Shown: positions 47,114 to 58,896, numbered from the stretch's first letter. The stretch is DNA of 64,000 bases from Chionoecetes opilio (GCA_016584305.1 JACEEZ010020549.1:37501-101500); one strand, 5' to 3'. Numbers and translations are program-made. Notes: generated by a model from the sequence alone, not told the origin.

Positions 47114-47604
47114 AGGACACCTAACTTCATAGAAGCTGTTTTAGCAAGAGATGAGATGTGAGATTTCCCAGTTCAGATTTTTGGGAAAAGGAAATAGCGT
47201 AGAATGTTCTTGTAGAAGAAAGGAGACAGTTGAGTGTCAGAAGAAGAGGGGATAGTTATTGGTAGGTTTTGTCGATGATAGGTAAAAAAATAGGGTTTTT
47301 GAGGCATTGCAAAGCAGGTTTGCTTTCCCCCAATCAGAAATTATAGAAAGATCAGAAGTTGGGGCGCTCGTGGTATCTCTCCGTGAATCATTTAGTTCCT
47401 TGCGTTGGACTCTAATAACGACGTTAAAAATGCAGGGTAAATCATCACGTAGGAGTGAATGGCTTTGAGTTAGACTTAGATGATCTTTAAATGAAAAATA
47501 GAAAGAGAGTGGGTGATGGACAACCCTGGGAACACCACTATTGATAGTTTTTAGGAAAACAATGTCGTCTACGTAGCTGCAATAGAAACGGTTTGAAAGG
47601 AAAC

Positions 47605-48260
47605 TTACGATGAGGTACGAGGAAGGATAGAACCGATGAGGGTTTTGGAAATTAAAGATTTGCAGACTCTATCAAAAGCTTTTGATATGTAAAGGGAACA
47701 GCAAAGTTTCACCGAAACCCTAAAGGAGAATGACCAAAAATTCGTTAGGAAAGCTAGAAATCGCCATAGATCGCCCTTTACGGAAACCGTACTGACGATC
47801 AGATAGAAGATTGTGAGCAATAGATGCTTAAATCTCTTATTAAGTATAGATTCAAAAATTTAAAAAGGCGGGAAAGGGTCAAGCTATAGACGGTATTTGC
47901 AGGATTAGAAGGGTCACCCTTCTTGGGAACAGGGTTGGATGTGACAAACTTCTAGCAAAGGAAAGGGGGAAAGTAGATAGACAACCCCGGAAAAAGTTTG
48001 ACCAGCAGGGCAAGCACAGAAGCCATTTTGAGACAATAGGAGGGACTCCGTCAGGACCGTAAGCTTCCGAGGATCTAGGCCAGAAGGGCAAAGAAAACTC
48101 ATTACGAAGGATCTCAATGACAGGCCCATATAGTCAGAGGGTGGAGGAAAGGAGAACAAGCCTTCATCAGTCCAGAGTGGAAATTTTGGGCAAGGTTGAG
48201 CGAAGAGTTCAGTTGGAAGTAGATGAGACGCTGTGGAGCCATCTGGGTGAAGCATAGGAG
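47605..48260 (-). pseudogene. LINE ORF2 reverse transcriptase, N-terminal and palm pieces
   Basis: Frame pieces at 48255-47914 (PSGLDPRK... before the GPDGVPP motif) and 47820-47605 (YISKAFDRVCKSLIS, with the palm aspartate). They are separated by frameshifts. The catalytic FADD/YADD block is not readable. Confidence 0.76.
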
Positions 48261-48735
48261 GGAAAGTGCGAAAAAAATTGTTAAGATGTTATTTGCTAGA
48301 TGCCAGAAGTCACGAGGGAATTTGATTCAGAAAGATTTTGATATTTCTAAAATGAAAAATTTTTGGTAATTTTAAAGTACAGATTTGGCATGATTATGGG
48401 GCAGAAAATATAAGGGAAATGATTTCAGAGAAGATGCTTACTGTACCGTTTGTGAGCCCCTCTCTATCTCGGACAGCATGAGAACAAGCAGATTTTTAAC
48501 CAAGGTTGACGGGCTTTAGGATTAAGAAAGTTTTGTGGAATGTTCGCCTCCTGCCATAGACTATGATTTTCAGTTAATGCGCTCTGCACAAAGAGATTGG
48601 GTCTTTGCCCATGGAACCCGGGTAATCTTCATGAAATCAGAGTAGTCTGCTTAGGTTTCCTACTTAGCTGAGTTGAAGTCCCCAGAGCACACAGCTAGGT
48701 GGGCCCGAGCGGCCCCGGAGCGATAGGAAAAGTTA

Positions 48736-48999
48736 CTAATAAGATTGTGATCGAGTAACCAACGAAGAAAATAGTTTCACAGGAAAGCAAAGGGTTAGTA
48801 GCTGGGAAAGATAAAGAATGTTGGCGTGTCCCCAAAACCCGTCAGAATCGGGTGGGGTTTGCTGAAAACCAGCTGTTCTAAATCTTGGAGGATAGACAAG
48901 TTGTAGGCTTGTCACCAGGTGGTCATGAACGAGATGTAGCCAATGCTGGTGTGAACTTGAAGTCCCCAAGATGGAACTATTTGGCTTACTAGTCCCCAA
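48736..48999 (-). pseudogene. LINE endonuclease fragment
   Basis: SSHQHWLH, DSDGFWGHANILYLSQLLT and SLVTRSQSY correspond in order to the DFN-to-LDL part of the AP-type endonuclease seen at the start of copy A. Catalytic residues are largely lost. Confidence 0.7.
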
Positions 49000-49194
49000 G
49001 AATGGCTTCTAGTTGAATTTGTACAGTCTTGCATGTGTGCGGCGATGCATGATATCTTGGCAAATTTTACATTCTTGGCAGCCCGGATCCTATCCTATAT
49101 TGTCTTTTTGCTGACAGGGAAAATCCGCAGTCATTGCTCAAGCCTGAGATTTTATTATATTTGTTTTCTATTATACCATTGTATAAATACATAA

Positions 49195-49301
49195 GATATA
49201 TATTATATATATATATAAAATTAATATATTATATATATATAAATATATATATATATATAATATATATATTATATATATATATAATATATTATATATAAAA
49301 T

Positions 49302-49349
<48 letters not shown>

Positions 49350-49850
49350 TAGTTGATAATCTTAATTATGCATGAAATTTTCAGGCGGCAAAATACTCGT
49401 AAATTTCTTCGGTTCTTTATGTGCGTGCAAGTTTTCGCCAAGGTACTTGCATCATCAGCTAAAGGGTTTTTTATATACTTAAATACTAAATGCTAAAAGC
49501 AAACATCTAAAATTTTTAAAGCAATAAAATATTCCTATTTTAAATCTAAAAACTAAAACATCATTATTTTTTTAACAATCTTGAATGTATGCTGTCTAGT
49601 TGGCAAGACTGAATAAACAATAATGTATTACAGGTAGCATTTCGGTTCCTATGAGGCGATGGGAACGAGAGTCGGACGTCGAACACGTGTGATAATCATT
49701 GGTATATGAAATTGCATGAATGACTTATTATTAAGATCAGGAGACAGGGGCTTGTGTGTAATGGTTTCCCTAATAATTTAGTATCACTAGAGAAGTTTGC
49801 CTTTGATAAGATTATAAGTCATCAATAAATATATATTAATATATATATTT

Positions 49851-49906
<56 letters not shown>

Positions 49907-49926
49907 ATATTATATTTTATATATAT

Positions 49927-49968
<42 letters not shown>

Positions 49969-49975
49969 TGTAAAA
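49195..49975. repeat. Two (TA)n tracts with unassigned DNA between
   Basis: TA repeats at 49195-49350 and 49828-49975. The 480 bp between them and the 185 bp after carry no recognised gene. Confidence 0.85.
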
Positions 49976-50209
49976 ATTTTATATATTGTTTAAAAAATCC
50001 CTAGTCTGCTGAGTCATAGATGGCTCCTTAACAACAAAATTTTAAAATTTAAAATTCAGCTTTTGACGATACATGCAGTTTTATATGGTTAGTATATTTA
50101 TATATAAAAATAGGCATCTATACATTCCTAAATACCAGAATCCCGACATAAAAAAAAAAATCTATAATAAAATAACGAAAGTGTGTGTGTGTGTGTGTTG
50201 TGTTGGTTA

Positions 50210-53200
50210 ACCTGTTCGAAAAAATTTTTTTCCTATTTTTATACCCCCCTGCAAGGTTTCCCATGCTTTTTGAACCTGGAAAGCGAATCAAACCATTTTT
50301 GAGCTAAAAATGCCCAGAAACCTTTGCCTATTGGTTCCTAAATTTATTAAGCCCGCGACATTAAAAGCGCCTAATTTTCCCTTCCGCCAAAAACTTTTTC
50401 ACCTAGACTTTTTTTTTTACAATTGGATAGAACAAAAAATTTGGGTATCAAATTGAAGCATTTTTAATATTATTTCTGAAAAACAATCCAAAAAATTCAA
50501 AAAAAAAGACACATCATATCCAGAAAAAAGCAAAATTTTCTAAAAATTTCATATAAATTTCATAAAAATTACAATCTTGACATCAAAAAAAGTGTGACAA
50601 GACTAAAAACAATTTTCAAGTGGCAGAAAACTCTATTGTCTATGTCAGAAGGACCCCTTCACAGTCATTTTTTCAGAGTTTGCTTCTTGAAGCTATCAAA
50701 TCGCTCACGGTTGTATTCCACAGTTTGAAGAAGGTACTGTTTTTGCTGAGAATCTGTGGTAAAGATGTTTTTCGAAATCAGTTCATCTCTTGACTCCCGC
50801 TCAGCAATGTCATTCACTACTTTTACATTGCTGACATATTCCAGGGCCTTGCTGTAGTCATCACTCCTTGGCCATGTCGCCACAGTTGCAGAAGCCAGTC
50901 ATACTCAATGCCAAGGGTGTCAGCAGAAGATACTCTCTGGACCAACTAGATCAGCCAGAGTCGTCTTGGCTGTAAACCCGAGGAACATTTGGTTTTTCCC
51001 CCGTCTGAAGCATCTGGCTTCTCAGTTTGGGTGCAGCTTGGCAGCAATGTCCTGCTTCTCTTTGTCACTGAGTCCTGCTACCGAAGAGAGCGAACGGCAC
51101 CAAACCCCCTGTGTCAGGTACCACTTGTGGTTTTCAAGTTTTTGTAGCACTGCCTGAGCAATCTCTGGATCTGTTCTCTTGAACTTCATCATGTCCTTCA
51201 TGAACTGCAGATCATTTGCAGGGCATCTGCAGCAAGTGTAATGACATCCCATGGGTGTATAGAACAGTCCTAGAAGAGGTTGAGGCGTTCCAGCTTCACA
51301 ACAGTTTCTTCATCGTACTCCAGCTGCTCAGCAAACATGAACATCTTCATAGAATACAGGTTTCTGGCCATCCACCTGGCCTGATGAATGGCTCGCGGAC
51401 GACTCCAGTGGATTCCGCGGGGGGGGGGGTGTCTCCAAGGACGATCAGTGTAACCCCAGCCATCTCACGTAGTCAGCTCTAGGAGGCTTCTCCGACCTCA
51501 GGATTTCCTGTAGTATTTCCTTGCACTCTTTCTTCTTTTTATTCAACCATTTTTGTCTGATGGACAGGGTTGTAGGGTTGTCTGTGGTAAGATCTGTCCA
51601 AACTTCCTTGAAGTGCTTGAACCAAAGATTCTCTGGGCTCTTGACCTTGCCAAACAGATTCTCCCATACAAACCCAACCAGCACTTCTAGAATGTGGTGT
51701 CCTGCAGGCCAGGTAGAACACCTTCCTGTCAAGCTGTTGCTCCAGAAGCTTGGCACTCCCCGAGTACTCCACTGTTGCTGGCCGTTGTGTCAAAAACAAG
51801 GGCAGTGATCACTCCAGTAACCCCCCCTGCCTCCAGCAAATCCATGGATGCCTCTGCCTGAGCCGTTTTCCCGTTGAGCTGTTTATCACTGGGACTCCCA
51901 GTAGCTTGCCTTCAGGATATGCAGGGGGTCCTGAGAAACCCCAGCCAGAGTCTCTGACGTGGTCCCAGGATCACTTCCCAGGGCATCTCTCACATCTTGC
52001 CATCCCAGTGGAGAGCAGCTTCTTGGGAGGGTCCTCGCTAAATGCTGCCATGTACTCCTGGCTGATGTGGTACCTTGTCAGCATCCTGTTTCCGTCTCGT
52101 TGTTGAGGTTGAGATGACAAACTTGTCCAGGTCAGCTCCCCAGCCTTCAATGTAGCAGAGACTAAGGCTGTCACTTGATTGTCAGACAATCCCAGACGAT
52201 CAGCGGGACTGGGAGATGTCAACACACTCCATGACCCTCCTGGGAAATGTGAGAGTCACAGTGTCTTGGTGATGTGAACATCCAGGACGAGGTTGTTGGT
52301 ATCCATGTCCTCTGCATTCCCTTCACTGTCGGTTGGGTCAGCCCAGTAGACACATCAGCAGCAAATCCTTCGCTGTGTGGGAGCTGAAAAATTGTAGAAA
52401 TTTTGTGACAAATTCATATCTTTTCCTCTCTCTGCTGCAGTCTTGCGCCTCTCTGCTTGCTGCTGGGACCGGACTCAAATTCTTGTCATGACCAGACATG
52501 TGGGGCCTTTCCCCTCTGTCTTTTGATCCTGGTAGAACCTGATGTCCTTGTCCTTCTTCTCCCTTGATAGCATCGGTTTCTCTCTATTTCCTGGGTGGCA
52601 TCTGAAGCTCCTATGTCGAACAGGGTATCTAATTCCAGGCAAAGGCACTCCTTTTCCCTCCAGGGTCCCTGTTCTACCTTTATTCCTTGCTAGATCTCTG
52701 TGCTTTTTGTGAAGTGTCATGAATGCTGCGCTGCATTGTACTTGGTCATGGTCTTGATCCTAGCCATCTGCCAGAATGGGATGATGTCTCCACTGTTTCA
52801 TTGGCGAGGTCTTGATGCTTAGGATTCCCTTATTTTCTGGCAAACTCTGGAGATGGAGGAAGTACTGGAAAGGCCTGTCTGTTGTGGGTACTGGGAGCCA
52901 CTGATGCTGGATGATGGGTAGCCGATCAGGAAGGTTTCTGTAGGGAGATCTAGTACAGGGCGGCGTGACGCCTTGTCTCTGGACTGGGAGGTGGAGGTTC
53001 TGAGATGTCAACTTTGCGTCCTCGGGGCTCCCCTTTCTTACTGCCATAGTGAAGTTTATCTTGTGAAGTATCTCTGGATTTGTTAGCAGTTTTTAACAGA
53101 TCTGCACAAAAATAACAGACCCTTAGATTTCATGCTAAAACCATTGTGAATTTGTGACTAGAGTGAAATAAATTATTTAGTTTAATTTTTTTTGAAAATT

Positions 53201-53512
53201 TGTCTGTAAATATCACATGTAATATTTCCATAAATGGGTTTCTATGCATTTTGATGTTTCGTCAGCATCTAATTACTTGCTTTAACCTGCTTATGCCCAT
53301 TTATTGGGGAAAAATAGGCGAAAACAAACATCAAAATGCCCCCGAAACTGGCGTTTCAGAAACTGTATAGAATAAAACTTCATGCTTCATGACGCAAAGG
53401 TTTCTGTCATTTTAGCTTATAATGGTTTTTAATTTTTCGACTTTTCCAGGGCAAAAAGCGTGGAAACCGTGCAGGGGGTATAAAATAGGAAAAAATTGTT
53501 TTCTGAACAGGT
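50210..53512 (-). mobile_element. Unclassified DNA transposon with long TIRs and a transposase-like gene
   Basis: ACCTGTTCGAAAAAATTTTT at 50210 matches the reverse complement of the right end (ACCTGTTCAGAAAACAATTT at 53512). Both continue through CCTATTTT, ATACCCCC, TGCA(A/C)GGTTTCC and GCTTTTTG for at least 65 bp, and more loosely to about 115 bp (GAAACCTTTGC). It interrupts the (TG)n of Helitron copy E. Inside, on the minus strand, lies one decayed protein gene. The flanks (GGTTA and CTAGT) do not give a clear target duplication; TTAA is present only on the left. Confidence 0.85.
50665..53047 (-). pseudogene. Transposase-like protein of unclassified family, frameshifted
   Basis: Read from 53047 down to 50665 in pieces. 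The N-terminal proline-rich part is at 53047-52760. A basic stretch with LSREKKDKDIRFYQDQK is at 52720-52475, and LGLSDNQVTALVS at about 52200. A KLLGVPV..STGK strand is at about 51900, and a cysteine-histidine motif (LACR, then HHILEVLVG after a frame change) at about 51700. GFVWENLFGKVKSPENLW follows. Next comes PANDLQFMKDMMKFKRTDPEIAQ with HKWYL (51220-51120), and a C-terminal helix-rich tail to 50665. The CxxHH signature and acidic strand resemble RNase-H-fold transposases such as hAT, but I cannot place it. At least six frame changes; inactive. Confidence 0.7.
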
Positions 53513-54068
53513 CTAGTGTGTGGTATAGGTTCCGCCCACCGTGGCGGAACGTGAAAAAAAGTGGATTGCAAGAATTGAGGAAACCTTGATGTAGGGTGAT
53601 GGGTAATGGGTGAGTGAATGGGTGGGGTGATGGGTAATGGGTGATGGGTGAGTGAATGGGTGGTGGGTGATGGGTTGGGGGTGATTGGTGATGAGTGAGG
53701 GAATAGTGGGGGTGATGGGTAATGGGTGAGTGAATGGGTGTGTGGTGATGGGTATGGTGGGGGAATGGGTGGGGGGTGATGGGTAATGGGTGAGTGAATG
53801 GGTGGGGGGTGATGTGAATGGGTTGGCGTTAATACATACATTTCTACATCCATGATTTCAGGAAAGTTAGAAGGGACTATCTGGAGAGTCTGTGTTTGGT
53901 GTGCCGAAGGCCCACCAAACACAGGTGGTGGGCCGAAGGCCCACCAATAGCCCTCCGCAGGAGCTAGCCAAAAAGTCCGCCTGGAGGGCAGCTTTGCGGC
54001 TAGTATAACATATAATCAAGATGTAACACCTACCACCTAGTAATACACTATTAATATATACAATATTA

Positions 54069-54072
<4 letters not shown>

Positions 54073-54163
<91 letters not shown>

Positions 54164-54375
54164 TTACACATAATTGAATCGACATATATGTAAGCGCACA
54201 CAAACATGCAGACATATTCGTACATAAACACATACATATACATCACATAGATACTCCCACACGTATAGGCTACATATCTTCATACATGTACATGTAGATA
54301 CATACATACATAGATACATACATGCATATACAATTATACATACAAACATATACATACATACAATATACGTACAAT
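54073..54375. repeat. (AC)n and TACA-rich repeats
   Basis: Pure AC at 54078-54161, then CATA/TACA-rich sequence to about 54370. Minus-strand CVCV and MYVC frames are artefacts. Confidence 0.92.
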
Positions 54376-54379
54376 TATC

Positions 54380-55408
54380 ATTGTAAAGAAAGCAGGAGAT
54401 TCATTATTTGTTTTTTAAAAGAATGTTGATTTGTTATACATTTGAGTGTGTCTGGCAGCGAGTTCCACAGTTTTGGTCCGGCACACAGTATGCTGTTATG
54501 AAATAGAGTGGTGCGTGCTTGAGGGCAAACCAGGTTGATAAGGTTTGACCTTGTGCTATATGTAGCTATGTTGAGTACGTAAGAAAATTGGACAACTAGG
54601 AATTAAAGGAGGATTAGGATTTAAATATTGATAATAGCAAGAAATATTCAATAATGACCGAAAAGTTAGAAGATGAAAATTGGCAAATTGTTCTGCAGTG
54701 TGATGATATTTACCTTTGAAACACATATTTCTTATAACTCTTTCTTTTTTGAGCAACCAAGACATCATTTAAGTAGGAGGACCAGGTACATCCCCACACA
54801 GACAATATAATATGAGGGTAGCATAAGGCATAATACACATTCAACAGTGCTTTATATGTCAACTGATTTCTCACTCTATATAAATAATATCCCACATACT
54901 TTTGATAATTTCATGCAAACTGATTTTAGTTGTGTTTTCCAATTTAGATGTTGATCTACAATCACTGATAAGAATTATATTTGTTCCACTTGTTGAAGTC
55001 TATCATTATCTACAATTACTGGAGGAAATTCACAATTAATTGAACTATTTTTGAAGAATATGAAGTTGGTCTTTTTTATGTTAAGTTTTAGTTTATTACT
55101 CAAAATCCACTCCCTAATGCATCCTAAATTCCTGTTGTAAAGTGTTGTGTAATGAATACAACCTTTAATCTGTCTAAAATAGATTTGTATCATCAGCAAA
55201 AATAATAAAATTACATATGTTGCTAACATTTACTAAGTCGTTGATATAAAAAAAGAAAAAGAATTAGGCCCAAGATGGATCCTTGTGGAACTCCCTGCTT
55301 TATGCTGCCAAAAGAAGAAAATGCATTATTGCAAAATACAGATTGCTCTCTGTCAGTGAGATAACTTTTAAAAAGCGTGCGTCCTTTAGCGTGCGTCGTA
55401 AGAGGCAA
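54380..55408 (-). pseudogene. CR1/jockey-group LINE reverse transcriptase
   Basis: From 55408 downward: LFKSYLTDREQ, then GVPQGSILG (RT motif), a gap with loss of the FADD block, then WILSNKLKLNIKKTNFI (thumb). PPVIVDNDRLQQVE follows, then YRVRNQLTYKALLNVYYAL and the WGC...QKR motif (54895-54710). This order is standard for CR1- and jockey-group LINEs, and the sequence differs from the other jockey-like copies. Broken in at least three places and joined at its 5' side to an RTE fragment. Confidence 0.82.
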
Positions 55409-56282
55409 GTGTGCGTCCTTTCTACATTTTTCAACACTTGTATGGACTGGGTATTGGGCAAAGTTTTAGATCTAAGTGATTGTGGAGCATCCCTCAGCAA
55501 TACCAATATCACTGATCTTGTTTTCTTGATGATACAGTAATCTTTGCTGAGTCGCTAGAGGTCCTGGTGATGGCTGTCGAGGCGCTACACGAGGAGGCAA
55601 AGCCTTTGGGACTTGAGGTCTCCTGGCTCAAGACCAAGGTCCAGGTGTTTGGAGGCTTACTAGATGAAACAGTCTGTTCCTGCGTGCGGCGAGGACATCT
55701 TGGAAAGGTTTAAATACCTTGGTAGCGCAGTTCAGAATAACGGCGGGTCACGTCAAGAAGTCTTAGGACGGATTGACATAGCCCACGGTGTTATGGACTC
55801 GCTCAGCACGAGTATTTGGCGTAGTCGGTACCTGTCAATAAAGGACTAAGATCTGGATCTTCAAGTCGCTTATGATCCCTGTCTTCCTCTATATGTATGT
55901 AAGTCATGGACACTATATAGCTACTTGAAGAGGCGAATCAATGCCTTTGGTAATAGGTGTCTTCGCAAAAGCATGGGGTATCGTTGGGATGATTACGTGT
56001 CAAATCAGCGATTGCACCGTGAGGCTGAATCGAGGCCTATTACCTGCATAGACTGTGGGCGCCAAACCTCGGCTATATGGGCATGTGGCGCGTAACCCTG
56101 AAACCGATCCTTCCCACCGGTTGTATCTGTAAGAGACAACCCGGTGTGGAGGAGGCCATGGGGAAGACCTCATGGGCCTCACCTGCATAGGGAATCGCGC
56201 GTGGTGACCCCCGGGAGTGGCGTCGTAGGGTGGGCTAGGTGACGCACCCTTCGCGTATGCCCCGAATTATTGACTGATTGAT
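55385..56282 (+). mobile_element. RTE-like non-LTR element, copy b, 3' end
   Basis: Starts at the RT core (VLSTFFNTCMDWVLGKV near 55420), passes the FADD region (frameshifted near 55525), EALHEEAKPLGLEVSWLK, and then FKYLGSAVQNNGGSRQEV (55695-55770). It ends at the TATGCCCCGAATTATTGAC terminus with TGATTGATAAAA. The 3' end matches RTE d, where TGATTGAT repeats are longer. 5'-truncated and frameshifted. Confidence 0.83.
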
Positions 56283-57029
56283 AAAACAGGAGGTTAATTT
56301 AGGAAGTATTCTCCAGTGTGCCCTATCATGATCTCATGAGAGACACCTTCACTGTGCTCCATTGAATATCTCAAGGCTGGAAACAAGCATAGGTGTAATT
56401 ATAATAGGAATACATCATCTTTTGTCGAGGTGAGGGACATAGTTTGTGTGCTGATTTGATGGTGTATGTGTGGTAGTGCATATATATATATATATATATA
56501 TCTCGATGATAGTCTGAGAGGCTCAGAACGTTCCAGAAATCCACACATAGAACCCTCCTGAGGTTTATCCCATGAGTGATTTGACGGGCAGGCGCCGTCT
56601 ATGAACCGCCCCGACCACAACCACAAGAAAAAAGATGGGCTAGGTAGCTCTCCCACTTCATTTAGAGTGAGGAATTCCCGAGGGCTTTGCCCGGCACTCG
56701 TCATAGGCAACCCCCCCCCATTGCGTCGGCATTGGAGGGGTCTGCTTTGTCGGGCCCCACAGCAAAACCAAGTCGGCGGCGAGGTTACCTTGCCCGCGGA
56801 TGTTGCCTCACCCCCAGTCTCTATTTTCAATTGTGTTTGCAGCTAAAAAGCATGGTTTACGGGAAGGGGGTGCAAACCCCTTCCCAACGAATCTACGTAT
56901 GTCAGAGATTGACCCTAATGCTCGCCGTGGCCAGGAACGCAGAACCTCTTGTAGGGGTTAACCCTAGGCTGCCCACTATTTCACCCATAGCTGGGGCTGG
57001 ATGGCCATTGACTCGATAGTGAGTTCATC
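56283..57029. other. Unassigned DNA, no gene seen
   Basis: A short TA run at 56480-56502 precedes a more GC-rich block (56500-57000) with open frames on both strands but no recognised domain. It could be the 5' region of some repeat. Confidence 0.4.
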
Positions 57030-57885
57030 TCAATCCTTCAAACTACCGTCATATAATGTGTTTTCCTGCCTTTCTAAAGCTTTTGAATCTATACTTAATA
57101 AGAATAGTATTAAGCATCTATTTGTTGACACTCTACTATATGATCGTCAGTACTGTTTCCGTAAAGGGCGATCTACTGACGCTATTCTAGCTTACCTAAC
57201 TGAATCTTGGTCATCCTCCTTTAAGGGTTTGGGTGAAACATTTGTTATTACCCTTGATATATCAAAAGCATTTGATAGAATTTGGCACAAATTTTCAATT
57301 TTCAAACTACCGTCTTTTGGTTTCTATCCTCCTCTCTGCATATCATATCATCCCGCATGGGGAGGCGGTAGCAGAGTGGTTAGCATCACCGAGTTGCGTT
57401 CTCGAAGACCTGAGTTCGATCACGAGTGAGACCCATAAATCCATTTAAATTATTTATGCACCGTCGAGTAGCCTAAGAACACCTATATGCTGCCCATAAC
57501 TCTACCTTCGATTGCGAGTGCATCGGATGACACAGGGGGGAGGCATGAGCCTCAAATCACAGGCGTCACTATAAAAATCCTGCCTGCGCCACCACGGGCG
57601 AGGGTCAACAATCACAGCCCTCAAGTGAGCCTCCAAGGCCTACCATCCGAGCCCTGGAGGTCACTGCCTACAGGCGCTATAGGCATAAATGTATTAAAAA
57701 AAATATATATATGCATCTTAAGTTTCCCTTAAACCGTTGTAGACGCAATGTGTATTACTGTAGACGGTCATTGCTCTTCTCCTAATTCTATCAATAGTGG
57801 TGTTCCTCAAGGTTCTGTCCTATCACCAACTCTCTTTCTATTATTCATTAAAGATCTTCTAAGTCTAACATTTCTAGGTGTAAGT
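57030..57885 (+). mobile_element. Jockey-like LINE, copy C, RT fragment split by a SINE
   Basis: The first part (57030-57357) is RT: DRQYCFRKGRSTDAI near 57145, then TLDISKAFDRIWHKF near 57250. A SINE occupies 57358-57711. The RT resumes at about 57712 and shows SINSGVPQGSVLSPTLFLL near 57790-57845. Frame and order match copies A and B. The catalytic FADD block is lost where RTE copy c begins. Confidence 0.86.
57358..57711 (+). mobile_element. tRNA-derived SINE, near full length
   Basis: ATGGGGAGGCGGTAGCAGAGT head with box A TAGCAGAGTGGTTAGC (57369) and box B GAGTTCGATCAC (57412), spaced as in tRNA genes. A body of about 280 bp follows, with an A-rich tail and short TA run near 57695-57705. 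Its first 215 bp match 11808-11594. It lies within the LINE reverse transcriptase. Not a functional tRNA: the tRNA fold continues into unrelated sequence. Confidence 0.87.
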
Positions 57886-58406
57886 CTAAGTTGTTCAAGG
57901 TAGACCCTCCAATTGGGCAGCTTCATACCACTGGATTACGGGTAGTGGATGCCGATCCTCCCATTGACGAAACCACACCCTCTCTAGAGGAAGTCAGAGA
58001 GGCTGTAGCAAAATTGAGGGGTGGAAAGGCAGCTGGTGTGTGAAATATCAGTGCGGAGCTCCATAAAGCTAGGGTAGGGCCATGATTCGCGTTTTGCATA
58101 CTGACATGACTGCCGTGTGGCAATCAGGTATCATTCCTCCTGACCGGAAAAGGGGGCTGGTCGTCCCTATCTGGAAAGGGAAAAGCTACCGTCAGGAGTG
58201 CTACAATTACCACGGCTTTACACTACTCAGCGTGCCAGGCAAGATGCTTGCCCATCTATTGCTGACACGGATCCGCAGTCATAATGCTGAAGCATCAGAG
58301 ACCTCAGCAGTCTGGGTTCACACCTGGTAAGTCAACAACGGACCGTATCCTAGCGCTTCGTGTCCTGTTGGAACGCCGACGTTAGTTTTGACAAGGGATG
58401 CTTGCA
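57886..58406 (+). mobile_element. RTE-like element, copy c, N-terminal RT fragment
   Basis: TPSLEEVREAVAKLRGGKAAGV (57980-58040) is the N-terminal RT motif region of RTE elements. It is followed by LSGKGKATV and the LTRIRSH equivalent, up to the VLVERRREFRQGML equivalent. The copy stops abruptly at 58406, where an LTR begins after GGGATGCTTGCA. Confidence 0.82.
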
Positions 58407-58896
58407 TGTTAGCCCCATACGTGTCACAATGTATGAGATAACATATAATTACGTTTGAGTAATTGTGGAAGACGTAGCCCGAGCGGATGGCTAATCAAAT
58501 CACAGGTTGTTTTATAATTATTATTCGAAATAACTGAACAGAGTTTAACATCCGTATATAGGACGTTGTAATTAAAGTCCTCTGTTAAATAACAGTGCAC
58601 TGGTATCTACCACACATAATGTTCACGGACGCACACATCCACACTCAACAACTGTCTACAGCTCTCTGACGTCATGGCGTCAGTTCTTCCACAGGCAGGG
58701 CACGGCCAGGGGGGTGCCCGCCCGGGCGTCAAGGTGTGGCCGTCTCCGTGAGATGCTGTCCTCTGGTGGCATGTGGTAGATGACGTGGCATGGGCGTGAC
58801 ACGTCATAGTCTTAAAACATGGAATTGATTAGCAGAAAAAGGTGCATGCATGAGATGTACATATAGGGATAAACATATGTGCTTATAATGCCAACA
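58407..58896 (-). repeat. 3' LTR
   Basis: On the minus strand it runs from TGTTGGCATTATAAGC at 58896 to GGGGCTAACA at 58407, a TG...CA pair with inverted TGTT(G/A)GC ends. It lands inside RTE copy c, whose sequence is known from other copies, so the right-hand boundary is firm. The 58660-58750 part is GC-rich. Confidence 0.82.

Larger units (their letters stand above)
46473..49160 (-). mobile_element. Jockey-like non-LTR retrotransposon, copy B
   Basis: On the minus strand, similarity runs from the endonuclease (49160-48736; DFN-type region through the [18 protein letters not shown]) through the linker and N-terminal RT (48255-47914). It then passes the RT palm (47820-47605) and the C-terminal domain (47113-46628) to a T-rich stretch on the plus strand (46478-46511), the remnant of poly(A). 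Same family as 14752-17123. Broken by many frameshifts but better preserved at its 3' end. Confidence 0.85.
50161..54003 (+). mobile_element. Helitron-like non-autonomous element, copy E, both termini present
   Basis: Starts A|TCTATAATAAAATAACGAAAG at 50161 and ends CCGCCTGGAGGGCAG...CTTTGCGGCTAG at 54003, followed by T. Between are (TG)n, then a 3.3-kb TIR transposon (50210-53512), then the rest of the unique block, the minisatellite (53590-53820), the palindromic GGCCGAAGGCCC stem-loops and the hairpin. This is the only copy on the plus strand, and the one that shows both ends cleanly. Confidence 0.88.

Noticed and set aside
50207..50213. TTAA target duplication for the 3.3-kb transposon
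   Set aside because: TTAA is present only at the left edge; the right edge reads TCTA, so the target duplication stays undetermined.
57358..57430. Functional tRNA gene
   Set aside because: Box A and B are present, but the sequence continues as a repeated SINE body with a second copy elsewhere.
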